A stretch of DNA of 64,000 bases, from positions 2,229,501 through 2,293,500 of the forward strand of contig NZ_CP019937.1 of NCBI RefSeq assembly GCF_002117445.1, in the 5' to 3' direction. Under the pieces are notes generated by a model. That model worked only from the letters and a program-made list of their open reading frames with translations, did not search any database and had not been told where the DNA came from. Every line of letters begins with the position of its first letter. Position 1 is the stretch's first letter. Below, piece after piece: positions 1 to 7,345 of the stretch. The position numbers were made by a program, and so were the translations under genes. The stretch is from Ketogulonicigenium robustum. Lineage in GTDB: Bacteria > Pseudomonadota > Alphaproteobacteria > Rhodobacterales > Rhodobacteraceae.

Positions 1-684
1 AAGTTCGGCAGGCGTCCGGCCATCCAGCGCGGCGGCCAGCTCGCGCACGCGCTGTTCCAGCGCGATGCGGCGGGCACTTTCGCCCGGCTGCGTGCTGGGC
101 GGAATGATGAAACCGGGTTGATTCTGCAAAAGGCCAGGCTTGGTGGCCATCACCTCGGGCAGGCCCTCGCCTTCCTCGGTCACGGTCGCCACAAAGCCGA
201 CCTGCGCGGGAACGATCACGAAGGCCGACAGGTTGCGGGCCGCATTCACCAGTTGCAGCACGGCAAAGTCGGTGCCCATCAGCAAGCGCCAGTCGGCAAC
301 AGGGTTCAGCGCCGCGAAATCGTTGATGGGCAGGGCGCGTTGGCTGGCCCCGAACAGGCGGTGGACGGCGTCCTGCAACTCGCGCATATCGCGCGCGCCA
401 ACGGCCTCTATGAAACGCTCGGACATCTTTTTCGACGGGCCCTCGGCGATTTCGGGGGCGTCGGCGCTGCCGGCCTTGGGCACAAAGAAGCTGAGGCCGT
501 TCGGCAGCATCACTCCGCCTTGCGGGCTGGTCGGGCCGATGGTTTTGCCCCCCTCGGCGCGGGTGTGCACATACACCTCGCGCAGGATACCGGGCCGAAT
601 CGAGGGCTGCTGCAGCAGTGCGGCACGCAGCTGGCGCGGCACGGGCAGAACGTCAAACTCGACGGCGTTCAGCTTGATCTTCAT
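1..684 (-). CDS. Hypothetical protein (partial, 3' end off the window)
   Basis: Open reading frame of 228 codons that runs off the left edge without a stop, so the C-terminus is missing. The ATG at 684 has an AAGGA ribosome-binding site 8 nt upstream. The product starts MKIKLNAVEFDVLP, has no signal peptide or obvious membrane segment, and its last visible stretch (about residues 205-228) is charged and likely helical. It lies 38 nt downstream of rlmN on the same strand and could be co-transcribed. I do not recognise the family and assign no function. The reading frame itself is well supported by the RBS and the lack of stops. Confidence 0.6.
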   Translation of the reverse strand, partial: MKIKLNAVEFDVLPVPRQLRAALLQQPSIRPGILREVYVHTRAEGGKTIGPTSPQGGVMLPNGLSFFVPKAGSADAPEIAEGPSKKMSERFIEAVGARDMRELQDAVHRLFGASQRALPINDFAALNPVADWRLLMGTDFAVLQLVNAARNLSAFVIVPAQVGFVATVTEEGEGLPEVMATKPGLLQNQPGFIIPPSTQPGESARRIALEQRVRELAAALDGRTPAEL

Positions 685-722
685 CGCAATGTCCTTTTGG
701 GAAAGGGTCTGACACCCTGATG

Positions 723-1967
723 TCAGGCGTTATTTGCAACCTCGGCGGCGATGGCAGCGCGGGATTTGCGCGCGCGTTCGGTCGCCGATTTCAGCTGACC
801 ACAGGCGGCCATAATATCCTCGCCGCGCGGGCGACGGACGGGGCTGGCATAGCCTGCAGCATTGACGATGTCGGCGAAAGCCTCGATCCGCGCCTTGGTC
901 GAACGCTGATAGGGCGAGCCGGGCCATTCGTTGAAAGGGATCAGGTTGATCTTGGCAGGGATGCCGCGGATCAACTCGACCAGACGGCGCGCGTCTTCAT
1001 CGCTGTCGTTCACGCCGCGCAGCATCACGTATTCAAACGTGATGCGTTCGGAATTCGACAGCGCGGGGTATTCACGCAGCGCACTCAGCAGAGTTTCGAT
1101 GTTCCACTTGCGGTTCACCGGCACCAGCACATTGCGCACCTCATCGGTGGTGGCGTGGAAGCTGACGGCCAGCTGGCAGCCGATTTCCTCGGCCGTGCGG
1201 GCGATTTCGGGCACGATCCCCGAGGTCGACAGCGTAATGCGGCGGCGCGACAGCTGGATCCCCTCGGGGTCCATCACGATTTTCATCGCATCGCGCACGT
1301 TTTCAAAGTTATAGAGCGGCTCGCCCATGCCCATCAGCACGATATTCGACAGGCGACGCGGGCCGAGTTCGCTGACATCCTGCCCCGGCGCGGGCCATTC
1401 GCCCAAATCGTCGCGGGCCACCAGCACCTGCCCGACGATTTCGGCGGCGGTCAGGTTACGCACCAGCTTTTGCGTGCCGGTGTGGCAGAACGAACAGGTC
1501 AGTGTGCAGCCAACTTGGCTGGACACACACAACGTGCCACGGTCGGTTTCGGGAATGTAGACGACCTCGACCTCGTGACCGCCGGCGATGCGCACCAAAT
1601 ACTTGCGGGTGCCGTCCTCGGACACCTGACGCGTGACGACCTCGGGAACCTCCAGCACATAGGCCTCGGCCAGCGTGGCGCGCAGATCCTTGGCAAGGTT
1701 CGTCATGGCGGCGAAATCGCGCACGCCCCAGACGTAGATCCACTGCCACAGCTGCCCCATGCGCATCTTGGCCTGCTTTTCGGGCACGCCCACATCGATC
1801 AGCGCCTGCCGCAGCTGCACGCGCGTCAACCCGATCAGGTTGCGCGGGCCATCGGGCAATTTGCGCGCGATGGTCAGAACGTCTTGCGTGACGGGGGCCT
1901 GTTTCAGGTGGCTTTGGTCAATCGCAGGAACAGCAAAAGGCAGAGAGCTGGTCGCCGGGGAGGTCAT
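723..1967 (-). CDS. rlmN: Dual-specificity 23S rRNA / tRNA adenine-C2 methyltransferase RlmN
   Basis: Radical SAM enzyme that methylates C2 of A2503 in 23S rRNA and A37 of some tRNAs. The 414-residue product has the CxxxCxxC [4Fe-4S] motif at C154, C158 and C161, the SAM-binding GMGEPL motif, and the two mechanistic cysteines expected of the family: C147 in TLCVSSQ and the C-terminal one in AACGQL. The frame can be extended to a TTG at 1988, but the ATG at 1967 gives a normal family length and is preferred. Length and motifs are complete and nothing is unusual. Confidence 0.95.
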   Translation of the reverse strand: MTSPATSSLPFAVPAIDQSHLKQAPVTQDVLTIARKLPDGPRNLIGLTRVQLRQALIDVGVPEKQAKMRMGQLWQWIYVWGVRDFAAMTNLAKDLRATLAEAYVLEVPEVVTRQVSEDGTRKYLVRIAGGHEVEVVYIPETDRGTLCVSSQVGCTLTCSFCHTGTQKLVRNLTAAEIVGQVLVARDDLGEWPAPGQDVSELGPRRLSNIVLMGMGEPLYNFENVRDAMKIVMDPEGIQLSRRRITLSTSGIVPEIARTAEEIGCQLAVSFHATTDEVRNVLVPVNRKWNIETLLSALREYPALSNSERITFEYVMLRGVNDSDEDARRLVELIRGIPAKINLIPFNEWPGSPYQRSTKARIEAFADIVNAAGYASPVRRPRGEDIMAACGQLKSATERARKSRAAIAAEVANNA

Positions 1968-2079
1968 GGCATCACTCGCAATATACAACAGACGCGCCTT
2001 CTAGCGCAAAACCCCGCAGGGTTCCACGCCGAAAATCTTCTGTTTTGCCATGCGGCGCACCCCAGCGTGGGGCGCCCGC

Positions 2080-2622
2080 TTAGCCGCAGCGGCGCTGCGC
2101 GTCGTCGATCGCCGCAGTCACACCCGAAAGCGAGAACGTGTCATGCGTGCGGTTGCCCCGCCCCGACACACCCTCGACCACCGCGCGCGAGCCACGCTTC
2201 AGCGCGGCGACAACGCGGGCGTCATCCTCGGCCGAGGCCAGCCAGGCCCATTCGCCTTGCGTGAACATCTGGTAAGCCGTACCGTCGATGGTCAGCGTCA
2301 CGTTCGACCCGTCGCGGAACGCATAGCCGCCCGTATAGGCGATTTGACCGCGCACGCCCGCCTCGGGGCGGAAGAACACGAACAAGAAGAACGATCCGCG
2401 CGACACTGTCGTGCGGGCGCCGCTGGCGTTCGTCGCATACCAGTCAGTGGTTTGCGATACGGCCATGCACTCATGGGGCGACTGTTCTTCGTAGACGTCC
2501 CAGTTCGTAAAAGTCCCAACGCGGTTCTGCGTGGTCTGTTGCGCGATTGCGGGCGTGATCCCCGCAACAACGGCCAGACCGGCAACCAAAGCCCGCACAG
2601 CACCCATCCGTCGTGAAATCAT
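2080..2622 (-). CDS. Invasion-associated locus B (IalB) family exported protein
   Basis: A 180-residue protein with an N-terminal signal peptide (about residues 1-28, ending PAIAQ), followed by a single IalB-type domain containing the FTNWDVYE start and the FFLFVFFRPEAG strand. The frame can be extended to a TTG at 2634, but GGAGG at 2628-2632 sits inside that extension, 5 nt before the ATG at 2622, which fixes the start. IalB-family proteins are periplasmic or outer-membrane-associated and of unclear biochemical role in free-living alphaproteobacteria; the invasion label comes from Bartonella. It lies upstream of rlmN on the same strand. Confidence 0.8.
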   Translation of the reverse strand: MISRRMGAVRALVAGLAVVAGITPAIAQQTTQNRVGTFTNWDVYEEQSPHECMAVSQTTDWYATNASGARTTVSRGSFFLFVFFRPEAGVRGQIAYTGGYAFRDGSNVTLTIDGTAYQMFTQGEWAWLASAEDDARVVAALKRGSRAVVEGVSGRGNRTHDTFSLSGVTAAIDDAQRRCG

Positions 2623-3041
2623 TGCAGCCTCCAAGCCGTCTTTTTCTAAGCCCTGCCATGGCCAGACGGGCGATCACCCGAAAACCTGTTTGCGAGGCGG
2701 GCTATTTCAACCCGATACCCAAAGCCATAACAACAAAGCTGCCTAGGCGAAAAGCCCCGCTTCGCAGCTGATTGCGCGAAAACTTGCTGAACACACCGTG
2801 ATCGGCCGCGTGTTTGCCCCGGATGCGATCACATTCAGCCGATCAGACCGCGGATTTCGCGCTTCGGGCGGGCACAATTTCGCACATTCGCGCCATGACA
2901 GGCCGCGAATCACCCCGGAAACCGCCCCTGCCGGCGTGTTGCCACCAGTTTGGCGCGGCGATCACAATTATTCTACCCCGTCGCGGGCGCGTGACGTGCT
3001 GTTACCTGCCAATCACACAAATGCGATGAAAAATTTCTTCC

Positions 3042-3056
3042 TGCGACAAATCGCGA
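3042..3056. promoter_or_regulatory. Imperfect inverted repeat with TTGTCGCA-type motif, site 1
   Basis: TGCGA and TCGCG separated by CAAA; on the minus strand the left part reads TTTGTCGCA. A similar motif occurs at 3154-3162 and upstream of the second dehydrogenase at 27189-27207. It is a possible operator for a regulator shared by the two dehydrogenase genes. The site is inferred from sequence similarity only. Confidence 0.35.
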
Positions 3057-3153
3057 TCTTTGATCATCAGCATGGGCAACACTGCGCGGCGCACTGCGCA
3101 CGGATCGCAGGGTTAGAACCATTTAGCTACTAAGTTAACTGCGCATACAGCAA

Positions 3154-3162
3154 ATTGTCGCA
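3154..3162 (+). promoter_or_regulatory. ATTGTCGCA motif, site 2
   Basis: The nine bases ATTGTCGCA are identical to those at 27189-27197 upstream of the second dehydrogenase. They lie about 135 nt upstream of the predicted -35 box of the cytochrome/dehydrogenase promoter. This is a candidate activator or repressor site; the palindromic partner seen at 27202-27207 is not clear here. Confidence 0.3.
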
Positions 3163-3295
3163 CGTTTAGGGCCGAATCCGCACCCCGCCGCGCACTTGAC
3201 TTCACACCCACAAAAATGTGCTGTGCCGCCAATCCCGGCGCCATCGACGACGACTGGGGGGCTGAAACACCCGAGGCTGAGTTGCCCGGCAAAGA

Positions 3296-3324
3296 CTGAC
3301 ATTCCTGTTTCATACGTCTATATA
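3296..3324 (+). promoter_or_regulatory. Sigma70-type promoter of the cytochrome/PQQ dehydrogenase operon
   Basis: CTGACA (3296-3301), a 17-bp spacer, and TATATA (3319-3324). Both hexamers are near consensus with ideal spacing. Transcription would start near 3331, giving a leader of about 60 nt before the cytochrome ATG at 3390. A strong promoter fits the high expression expected of periplasmic sugar dehydrogenases. Confidence 0.65.
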
Positions 3325-3333
3325 GGGCGTGCA

Positions 3334-3364
3334 TGCAGGTGTCGGGACCTTGCCCGGATCTGCA
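3334..3364 (+). other. 5'-leader hairpin upstream of the cytochrome gene
   Basis: Nested pairing: TGCAG (3334-3338) with CTGCA (3360-3364), enclosing CGGG (3343-3346) with CCCG (3353-3356). It would begin within a few bases of the predicted transcript 5' end and lies upstream of the AAGGA ribosome-binding site. 5'-terminal hairpins of this kind often protect mRNA from decay; that role is an inference here. Confidence 0.4.
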
Positions 3365-3389
3365 CCGCAGCAAGGTAAAGGAAGCTAAA

Positions 3390-3884
3390 ATGAACAACAA
3401 AACGATTCTGGGCGGTGTTCTTGCTCTGTCGGCCGTTCTGGCTGGCACGACGGGCGCATTTGCTTTCAGCAACATCGAGCGGACTCCCGCCGCTGACACC
3501 GCAGCTACCGAAGAAGCCGCCGCAACCGAAGGTGGTACGCGTACCATCTACGACGGCGTCTTCACCGCCGAGCAAGCCGAGCGTGGCCAAACTGACTGGA
3601 CAGCTAGCTGCGCCAGCTGCCATGGCCCGACCGGTCGTGGTTCGTCGGGTGGCCCGCGCGTGATTGGCCCCGTTATCAACAACAAGTACGCAGACAAGCC
3701 GCTGCAAGAGTACTTCGACTACGTTGTTGCTAACATGCCGATGGGTGCGCCCCACTCGCTGAGCAACGAAGCCTATGTCGACATCACCGCCTTCATCCTC
3801 AGCTCGCACGGCGCAGAGCCGGGCGATGCCGAGCTGACTGAAGCCGATCTCGGCAACATCATGATGGGTCGCAAGCCTAACTAA
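3390..3884 (+). CDS. Periplasmic c-type cytochrome, probable electron acceptor of the PQQ dehydrogenase
   Basis: A 164-residue monohaem cytochrome c. An N-terminal signal peptide (about residues 1-25) is followed by an Ala/Glu/Thr-rich linker and one haem site, CASCH (C74, C77, H78). The likely axial methionine is M116 or M118 in NMPMGAP. The start is the ATG at 3390, preceded by AAGGAAG; the frame is open further upstream, but that part overlaps the leader hairpin and lacks a signal peptide. It lies 83 nt before a PQQ dehydrogenase, so by analogy with cytochrome cL (MoxG/XoxG) it should carry electrons from that enzyme to the respiratory chain. Pairing with the second dehydrogenase is also possible, since that gene has no cytochrome of its own nearby. 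Confidence 0.85.
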   Translation: MNNKTILGGVLALSAVLAGTTGAFAFSNIERTPAADTAATEEAAATEGGTRTIYDGVFTAEQAERGQTDWTASCASCHGPTGRGSSGGPRVIGPVINNKYADKPLQEYFDYVVANMPMGAPHSLSNEAYVDITAFILSSHGAEPGDAELTEADLGNIMMGRKPN

Positions 3885-3967
3885 GGCCAGCCACCCCGGG
3901 AATGGCCGGCCGCTATGCCGGCCATTCCAACCCCTTTACCCCAAAAACCCAAATCAAGGTCAAACCG

Positions 3968-5707
3968 ATGAAGACGAAGTCTTTTCTGTTTGCAGGCGTT
4001 GCTGCGCTTGCAAGCTACGGCACAATTGCGCTTGCTGATGTGACCCCCGTCACCGACGAGCTGCTGGCAAACCCGCCCGCCGGCGAATGGATCAGCTACG
4101 GCCGCAACCAAGAAAACTATCGCCACTCGCCCCTGAACCAGATCACGCCCGAGAACGTCGGTCAGCTGCAACTGGTCTGGGCGCGCGGCATGAACGCCGG
4201 CAAAGTCCAAGTCACTCCGCTGATCCATGATGGCGTGATGTACCTGGCGAACCCCGGCGACATCATCCAAGCGATCGACGCTAAAACCGGCGACCTGATC
4301 TGGGAACACCGCCGCCAGCTGCCCAACGTGGCAACGCTGAACAGCTTCGGTGAGCCGATCCGCGGTATCGCGCTGTACGGCACCAACGTTTACTTCGTCT
4401 CGTGGGACAACCACCTGGTTGCGCTGGACGCAGCCACCGGCCAAGTCACGTTCGACGTCGACCGCGGCCAAGGCGAAGACATGGTTTCTAACTCGTCGGG
4501 CCCGATCGTGGCTAACGGCGTGATCGTGGCCGGTTCGACCTGCCAATACTCGCCCTTCGGCTGCTTCGTTTCGGGCCATGACGCGACTACCGGTGAAGAA
4601 CTGTGGCGCAACTACTTCATCCCCAAAGCGGGTGAAGAAGGCGATGAAACCTGGGGCAACGACTACGAAGCCCGCTGGATGACCGGCGTCTGGGGCCAAA
4701 TCACGTACGACCCCGTCACCAACCTGGTATTCTACGGATCGTCGGCCGTCGGCCCGGCTTCGGAAACCCAACGCGGCACCACCGGCGGCACCATGTACGG
4801 CACGAACACCCGTTTCGCCGTGCGCCCCGACACCGGCGAAATCGTCTGGCGTCACCAAACTCTGCCCCGCGACAACTGGGACCAAGAGTGCACGTTCGAA
4901 ATGATGGTCGCCAATGTCGACGTCCAGCCTTCGGCTGACATGGACGGCCTGAAGTCGATCAACCCCAACGCCGCCACTGGCGAGCGTCGCGTGCTGACCG
5001 GCGTTCCGTGCAAAACCGGTACCATGTGGCAGTTCGACGCTGAAACGGGCGAATTCCTGTGGGCGCGCGACACCAACTACCAAAACATGATCAGTTCGAT
5101 CGACGAAACCGGTCTGGTCACGGTGAATGAAGATATCATCCTAAAAGATCTGGACACCGACTACCGCATTTGCCCGACATTCTTGGGTGGACGCGACTGG
5201 CCGTCGGCATCCTTGAACCCCGATAGCGGCATCTACTTCATTCCCCTGAACAACGCCTGTGCGGATTTGGCGGCAGTCGATCAAGAGTTCACGGCAATGG
5301 ACGTCTACAACACCAGCGCGACTTACCTGCTTGCGCCGGAAAAAGAAAACATGGGCCGCATCGACGCGATCGACATCAGCACGGGCAAAACCCTGTGGTC
5401 GGTCGAACGTCTGGCGTCGAACTACTCGCCGGTCCTCTCGACGGCTGGCGGCGTGCTGTTCAACGGCGGCAGCGATCGCTACTTCCGTGCCCTCAGCGAG
5501 GAAACTGGCGAGACCCTGTGGCAGACCCGTCTGGCGACTGTCGCTTCGGGCCAAGCCGTGTCGTACGAACTGGACGGCGTGCAGTACATCGCCATCGCTG
5601 GTGGCGGCACCACCTACGGCGCGGTCCAGAACCGTCCGCTGGCCGAGCCTGTTGACTCGACCTCGATCGGTAACGCCGTCTACGTTTTCGCTCTGCCCCA
5701 GCAATAA
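3968..5707 (+). CDS. PQQ-dependent L-sorbose/L-sorbosone-type dehydrogenase (copy 1)
   Basis: A 579-residue periplasmic quinoprotein. The signal peptide (residues 1-23, ending ALA) precedes mature DVTPV, then an eight-bladed propeller with repeated W-docking motifs such as [13 protein letters not shown] and ALDAATG. The catalytic aspartate region is RDNWDQE (D305); K349 sits where methanol dehydrogenase has its PQQ-contacting arginine. By recall it closely resembles the L-sorbose/L-sorbosone dehydrogenases of Ketogulonicigenium vulgare, which oxidise sorbose through sorbosone toward 2-keto-L-gulonate. There is no adjacent Cys-Cys pair; the nearest is C192/C199. The metal-site residues differ from methanol dehydrogenase (see findings). 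The gene follows a cytochrome gene and is followed by a terminator. Bases 4994-5544 are identical to the second copy. Exact substrate preference cannot be read from sequence. Confidence 0.93.
   Translation: MKTKSFLFAGVAALASYGTIALADVTPVTDELLANPPAGEWISYGRNQENYRHSPLNQITPENVGQLQLVWARGMNAGKVQVTPLIHDGVMYLANPGDIIQAIDAKTGDLIWEHRRQLPNVATLNSFGEPIRGIALYGTNVYFVSWDNHLVALDAATGQVTFDVDRGQGEDMVSNSSGPIVANGVIVAGSTCQYSPFGCFVSGHDATTGEELWRNYFIPKAGEEGDETWGNDYEARWMTGVWGQITYDPVTNLVFYGSSAVGPASETQRGTTGGTMYGTNTRFAVRPDTGEIVWRHQTLPRDNWDQECTFEMMVANVDVQPSADMDGLKSINPNAATGERRVLTGVPCKTGTMWQFDAETGEFLWARDTNYQNMISSIDETGLVTVNEDIILKDLDTDYRICPTFLGGRDWPSASLNPDSGIYFIPLNNACADLAAVDQEFTAMDVYNTSATYLLAPEKENMGRIDAIDISTGKTLWSVERLASNYSPVLSTAGGVLFNGGSDRYFRALSEETGETLWQTRLATVASGQAVSYELDGVQYIAIAGGGTTYGAVQNRPLAEPVDSTSIGNAVYVFALPQQ
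4994..5544 (+). repeat. 551-bp gene-conversion block, copy 1
   Basis: Covers codons 343-526 of dehydrogenase copy 1 and matches 28296-28846 base for base. Immediately outside the block the two genes differ again: GTG against GTT just before it, and GCT TCG against GCC AGC at its end. The sharp edges inside otherwise diverged genes indicate recent homologous exchange. Confidence 0.9.
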
Positions 5708-5729
5708 GTCTGGCAGCGCACATCATAGC

Positions 5730-5751
5730 AAAGGGCCCTGCGGGGCCCTTT
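5730..5751 (+). terminator. Rho-independent terminator after PQQ dehydrogenase copy 1
   Basis: Perfect 9-bp stem, AAAGGGCCC (5730-5738) and GGGCCCTTT (5743-5751), with loop TGCG. The T-run is short (TTTGT), so termination may be partial, allowing weaker read-through into the 5886-19918 genes. Confidence 0.75.
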
Positions 5752-5800
5752 GTCATATAGGCCAGCCCCCTTTTAGGGCGGAAGACAGCCTTTAGGCGAT

Positions 5801-5818
5801 TCAAATTGCGTCAAATTG
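5801..5818 (+). promoter_or_regulatory. Tandem TCAAATTG octamers upstream of the accessory genes
   Basis: TCAAATTG occurs at 5801-5808 and 5811-5818, a 10-bp period, so both copies face the same side of the helix. A TTGACG at 5816-5821 overlaps the second copy and could serve as a -35 box, but no good -10 box follows at the right spacing. The arrangement suggests an activator site for a separate promoter of the downstream genes. Confidence 0.35.
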
Positions 5819-5885
5819 ACGCTGGTGTTTACCCAGCAATCTGAATAAATCTTTACATAACAACAGAAGTCCCGAGGATATGCAG

Positions 5886-6722
5886 ATGAGACGCCCGAAT
5901 ATGTGCGGATATGTCGCATCACTTGCCCTGATGCTGATCGGCACCGGCGCGCTGGCCCAAAGCGAGGTCGTGGCGCGCAACATGTACACCGAACGGACCA
6001 GCCAAGATAACAAGCTGACCTTCTGCTACAACGGCTTCAACGCGCTATCGGAATTCGAACAGGATCTGGCGCAGGCCCTCGGCGATGCCCTGCTGACCGA
6101 AGTGACCCTGTTCACTTATAAAGAGGGTGACCTGCAGTCGACCCCGACCTCGTATGACTACCGCCTACCAGTGAGTGACGAACAAATTTTCGTCCTGCTC
6201 GCCCAGAACTGCGACGCCTTCATGGGGTATGTGGCCAATACCAACGCCCCCGAATGGATGAAGGTGACCCAGCCCTACATCAACGTCGAATCGATCCTGT
6301 TTTCGGCGAACCCCGACATTCACCGCGTCGCGGATTTGACCCCGCCGGTGCGCGTTGGCATCCGCATGACGACGCCGGGCGACAGCCAGCTGATCTCCTA
6401 CGTTAACTCGACCCCAGGCTGGTCGCGCACCCCCTATCACGACAACGGCCGCGTTGTGGAACGTGTGCTGGATGGGTCGACCACGCTGGGCATGATCTGG
6501 CGCCAAGGGTTCTATCTGGCCCGCCACGACATGGGCGACGACCCCAAGATCTTCGCGCTGGACGACTTGCCGTTCGTGGCGCGCACATCGGCCATCGGCA
6601 TCGCGACCCGCGGGCAGGACGGCTACCTCAACACCATGCTGAACGATGCGATCGCCGCCCTCATGGCCGACGGCACGATCGAGGCGTTGCAAATCAAACA
6701 CCACATGTTGCCCGAGGGCTGA
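5886..6722 (+). CDS. MoxJ/XoxJ-like periplasmic binding protein (solute-binding family 3)
   Basis: A 278-residue exported protein with a signal peptide (about residues 1-23, ending ALAQ) and a family-3 solute-binding fold: NKLTFCYNGFNALSEFEQDLAQAL near the start and the hinge/second lobe around ADLTPPVRVGIRMTTPGDSQ. In quinoprotein loci such proteins (MoxJ, XoxJ) are thought to bind the dehydrogenase during maturation rather than feed a transporter. GAGG lies 8 nt before the ATG at 5886; the ATG at 5880 is too close to it. It directly follows the dehydrogenase and lies 1 nt before the next gene. A related gene closes the cluster at 19091. Confidence 0.75.
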   Translation: MRRPNMCGYVASLALMLIGTGALAQSEVVARNMYTERTSQDNKLTFCYNGFNALSEFEQDLAQALGDALLTEVTLFTYKEGDLQSTPTSYDYRLPVSDEQIFVLLAQNCDAFMGYVANTNAPEWMKVTQPYINVESILFSANPDIHRVADLTPPVRVGIRMTTPGDSQLISYVNSTPGWSRTPYHDNGRVVERVLDGSTTLGMIWRQGFYLARHDMGDDPKIFALDDLPFVARTSAIGIATRGQDGYLNTMLNDAIAALMADGTIEALQIKHHMLPEG

Positions 6723-6723
6723 T

Positions 6724-7344
6724 ATGATCCCCGCACTAGACCTGACGGTGTGGCAGATTTTTCTGCGGGCGACGGGCGGTCTTGTCGCCATAGGGGTGTT
6801 TGGCGCCGCGCTGGCGTGGATGTTCAAACTTCTGGGCGACGAAGGCCCCGTGCTGGACGGCCGCGGCCATCCCAGCCCCGTTTTGCACACCGGATGGTTG
6901 GCATGGGTGGGCACGGTTATCGTGCGCTTTGGCTGGGCGAAGCCGCTGGACGTTGATCCGCGCCTGCTGCGCGGCGGGCCATTGGGCACTGCCGCCGCTG
7001 TCGTGGCGGCGATGGCGGTTCTGGTGGCTTTGGGGAACCTGGCGCTGTTTCTTAGCCCCTATCCGGTACGTTTCTTCCCGCCGCCCTTCGGGATCGGGGT
7101 GCAGAATTGGCTGACAACCCTTGCGCCGATCTGTGCCTTGACGGTGCTGATGAACCTGATCCCGCTGCCCCCGTTTGCCGCGGGCTACGTGCTAAAGGCC
7201 TACGCGCCGCGGGTTTACAATCGCCTTCCGCCCGACTGGCTGATCGGCTTTGCGGTCATCGCTGCGATTTACATGATGCGGCCTATTGGGGCGCAGGGGC
7301 TGCTGCTGCAACTGGCTAGCCTTCTGCTGTCCGGACGTCTTTGA
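6724..7344 (+). CDS. Membrane protein resembling a catalytically dead M50 (site-2) protease
   Basis: A 206-residue protein with about five hydrophobic segments. Several landmarks of M50B site-2 proteases are present in order: LLGD (36-39), a GRxxP-like turn followed by H55, GWAKPLDVDPRLLR (70-83) and NLIPLPP (144-150). The metal ligands are not. Where HExxH is expected there are F26, G27 and L30, and the Asp of the NxxPxxPLDG motif is A152. It should therefore be a pseudo-protease that may chaperone or anchor partners in the membrane. It sits between a MoxJ-like gene and the DUF/VWA/MoxR block. The family call rests on manual motif matching and should be confirmed with a profile search. Confidence 0.6.
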   Translation: MIPALDLTVWQIFLRATGGLVAIGVFGAALAWMFKLLGDEGPVLDGRGHPSPVLHTGWLAWVGTVIVRFGWAKPLDVDPRLLRGGPLGTAAAVVAAMAVLVALGNLALFLSPYPVRFFPPPFGIGVQNWLTTLAPICALTVLMNLIPLPPFAAGYVLKAYAPRVYNRLPPDWLIGFAVIAAIYMMRPIGAQGLLLQLASLLLSGRL

Positions 7345-7345
7345 T

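Larger units (their letters stand above)
2623..3295. other. Long intergenic region between the IalB gene and the PQQ dehydrogenase cluster
   Basis: About 670 bases without a credible gene. The short frames here overlap on both strands and lack ribosome-binding sites. The stretch is more AT-rich than the flanking genes and holds two copies of the octamer TTGTCGCA (3043-3050 as the reverse complement, and 3155-3162) that recurs upstream of the second dehydrogenase. It probably carries the divergent promoters of the IalB gene and the cytochrome gene. Confidence 0.5.

Noticed and set aside
720-2264. Long plus-strand reading frame of 514 codons
   Set aside because: It is antisense to rlmN, which has all expected motifs. 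High GC content produces long shadow frames, and its translation is rich in His, Arg and Gln with no recognisable domain.
3196-3224. Possible promoter with TTGACT at 3196-3201
   Set aside because: No acceptable -10 box follows at 16-18 bp, while CTGACA-N17-TATATA about 100 bp downstream is far better.
3113-3547. 144-codon minus-strand frame upstream of and overlapping the cytochrome gene
   Set aside because: It covers the predicted promoter and the signal-peptide codons of a clear cytochrome gene; no RBS and no domain.
3881-5083. 400-codon minus-strand frame under PQQ dehydrogenase 1, with a similar one at 27366-28385
   Set aside because: Both are antisense shadows of the same dehydrogenase sequence and are alike only because the genes on the other strand are alike.
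6724-7344. Annotating this gene as an active site-2 protease
   Set aside because: The HExxH motif and the second-motif Asp are both absent, so activity of that type is not expected.
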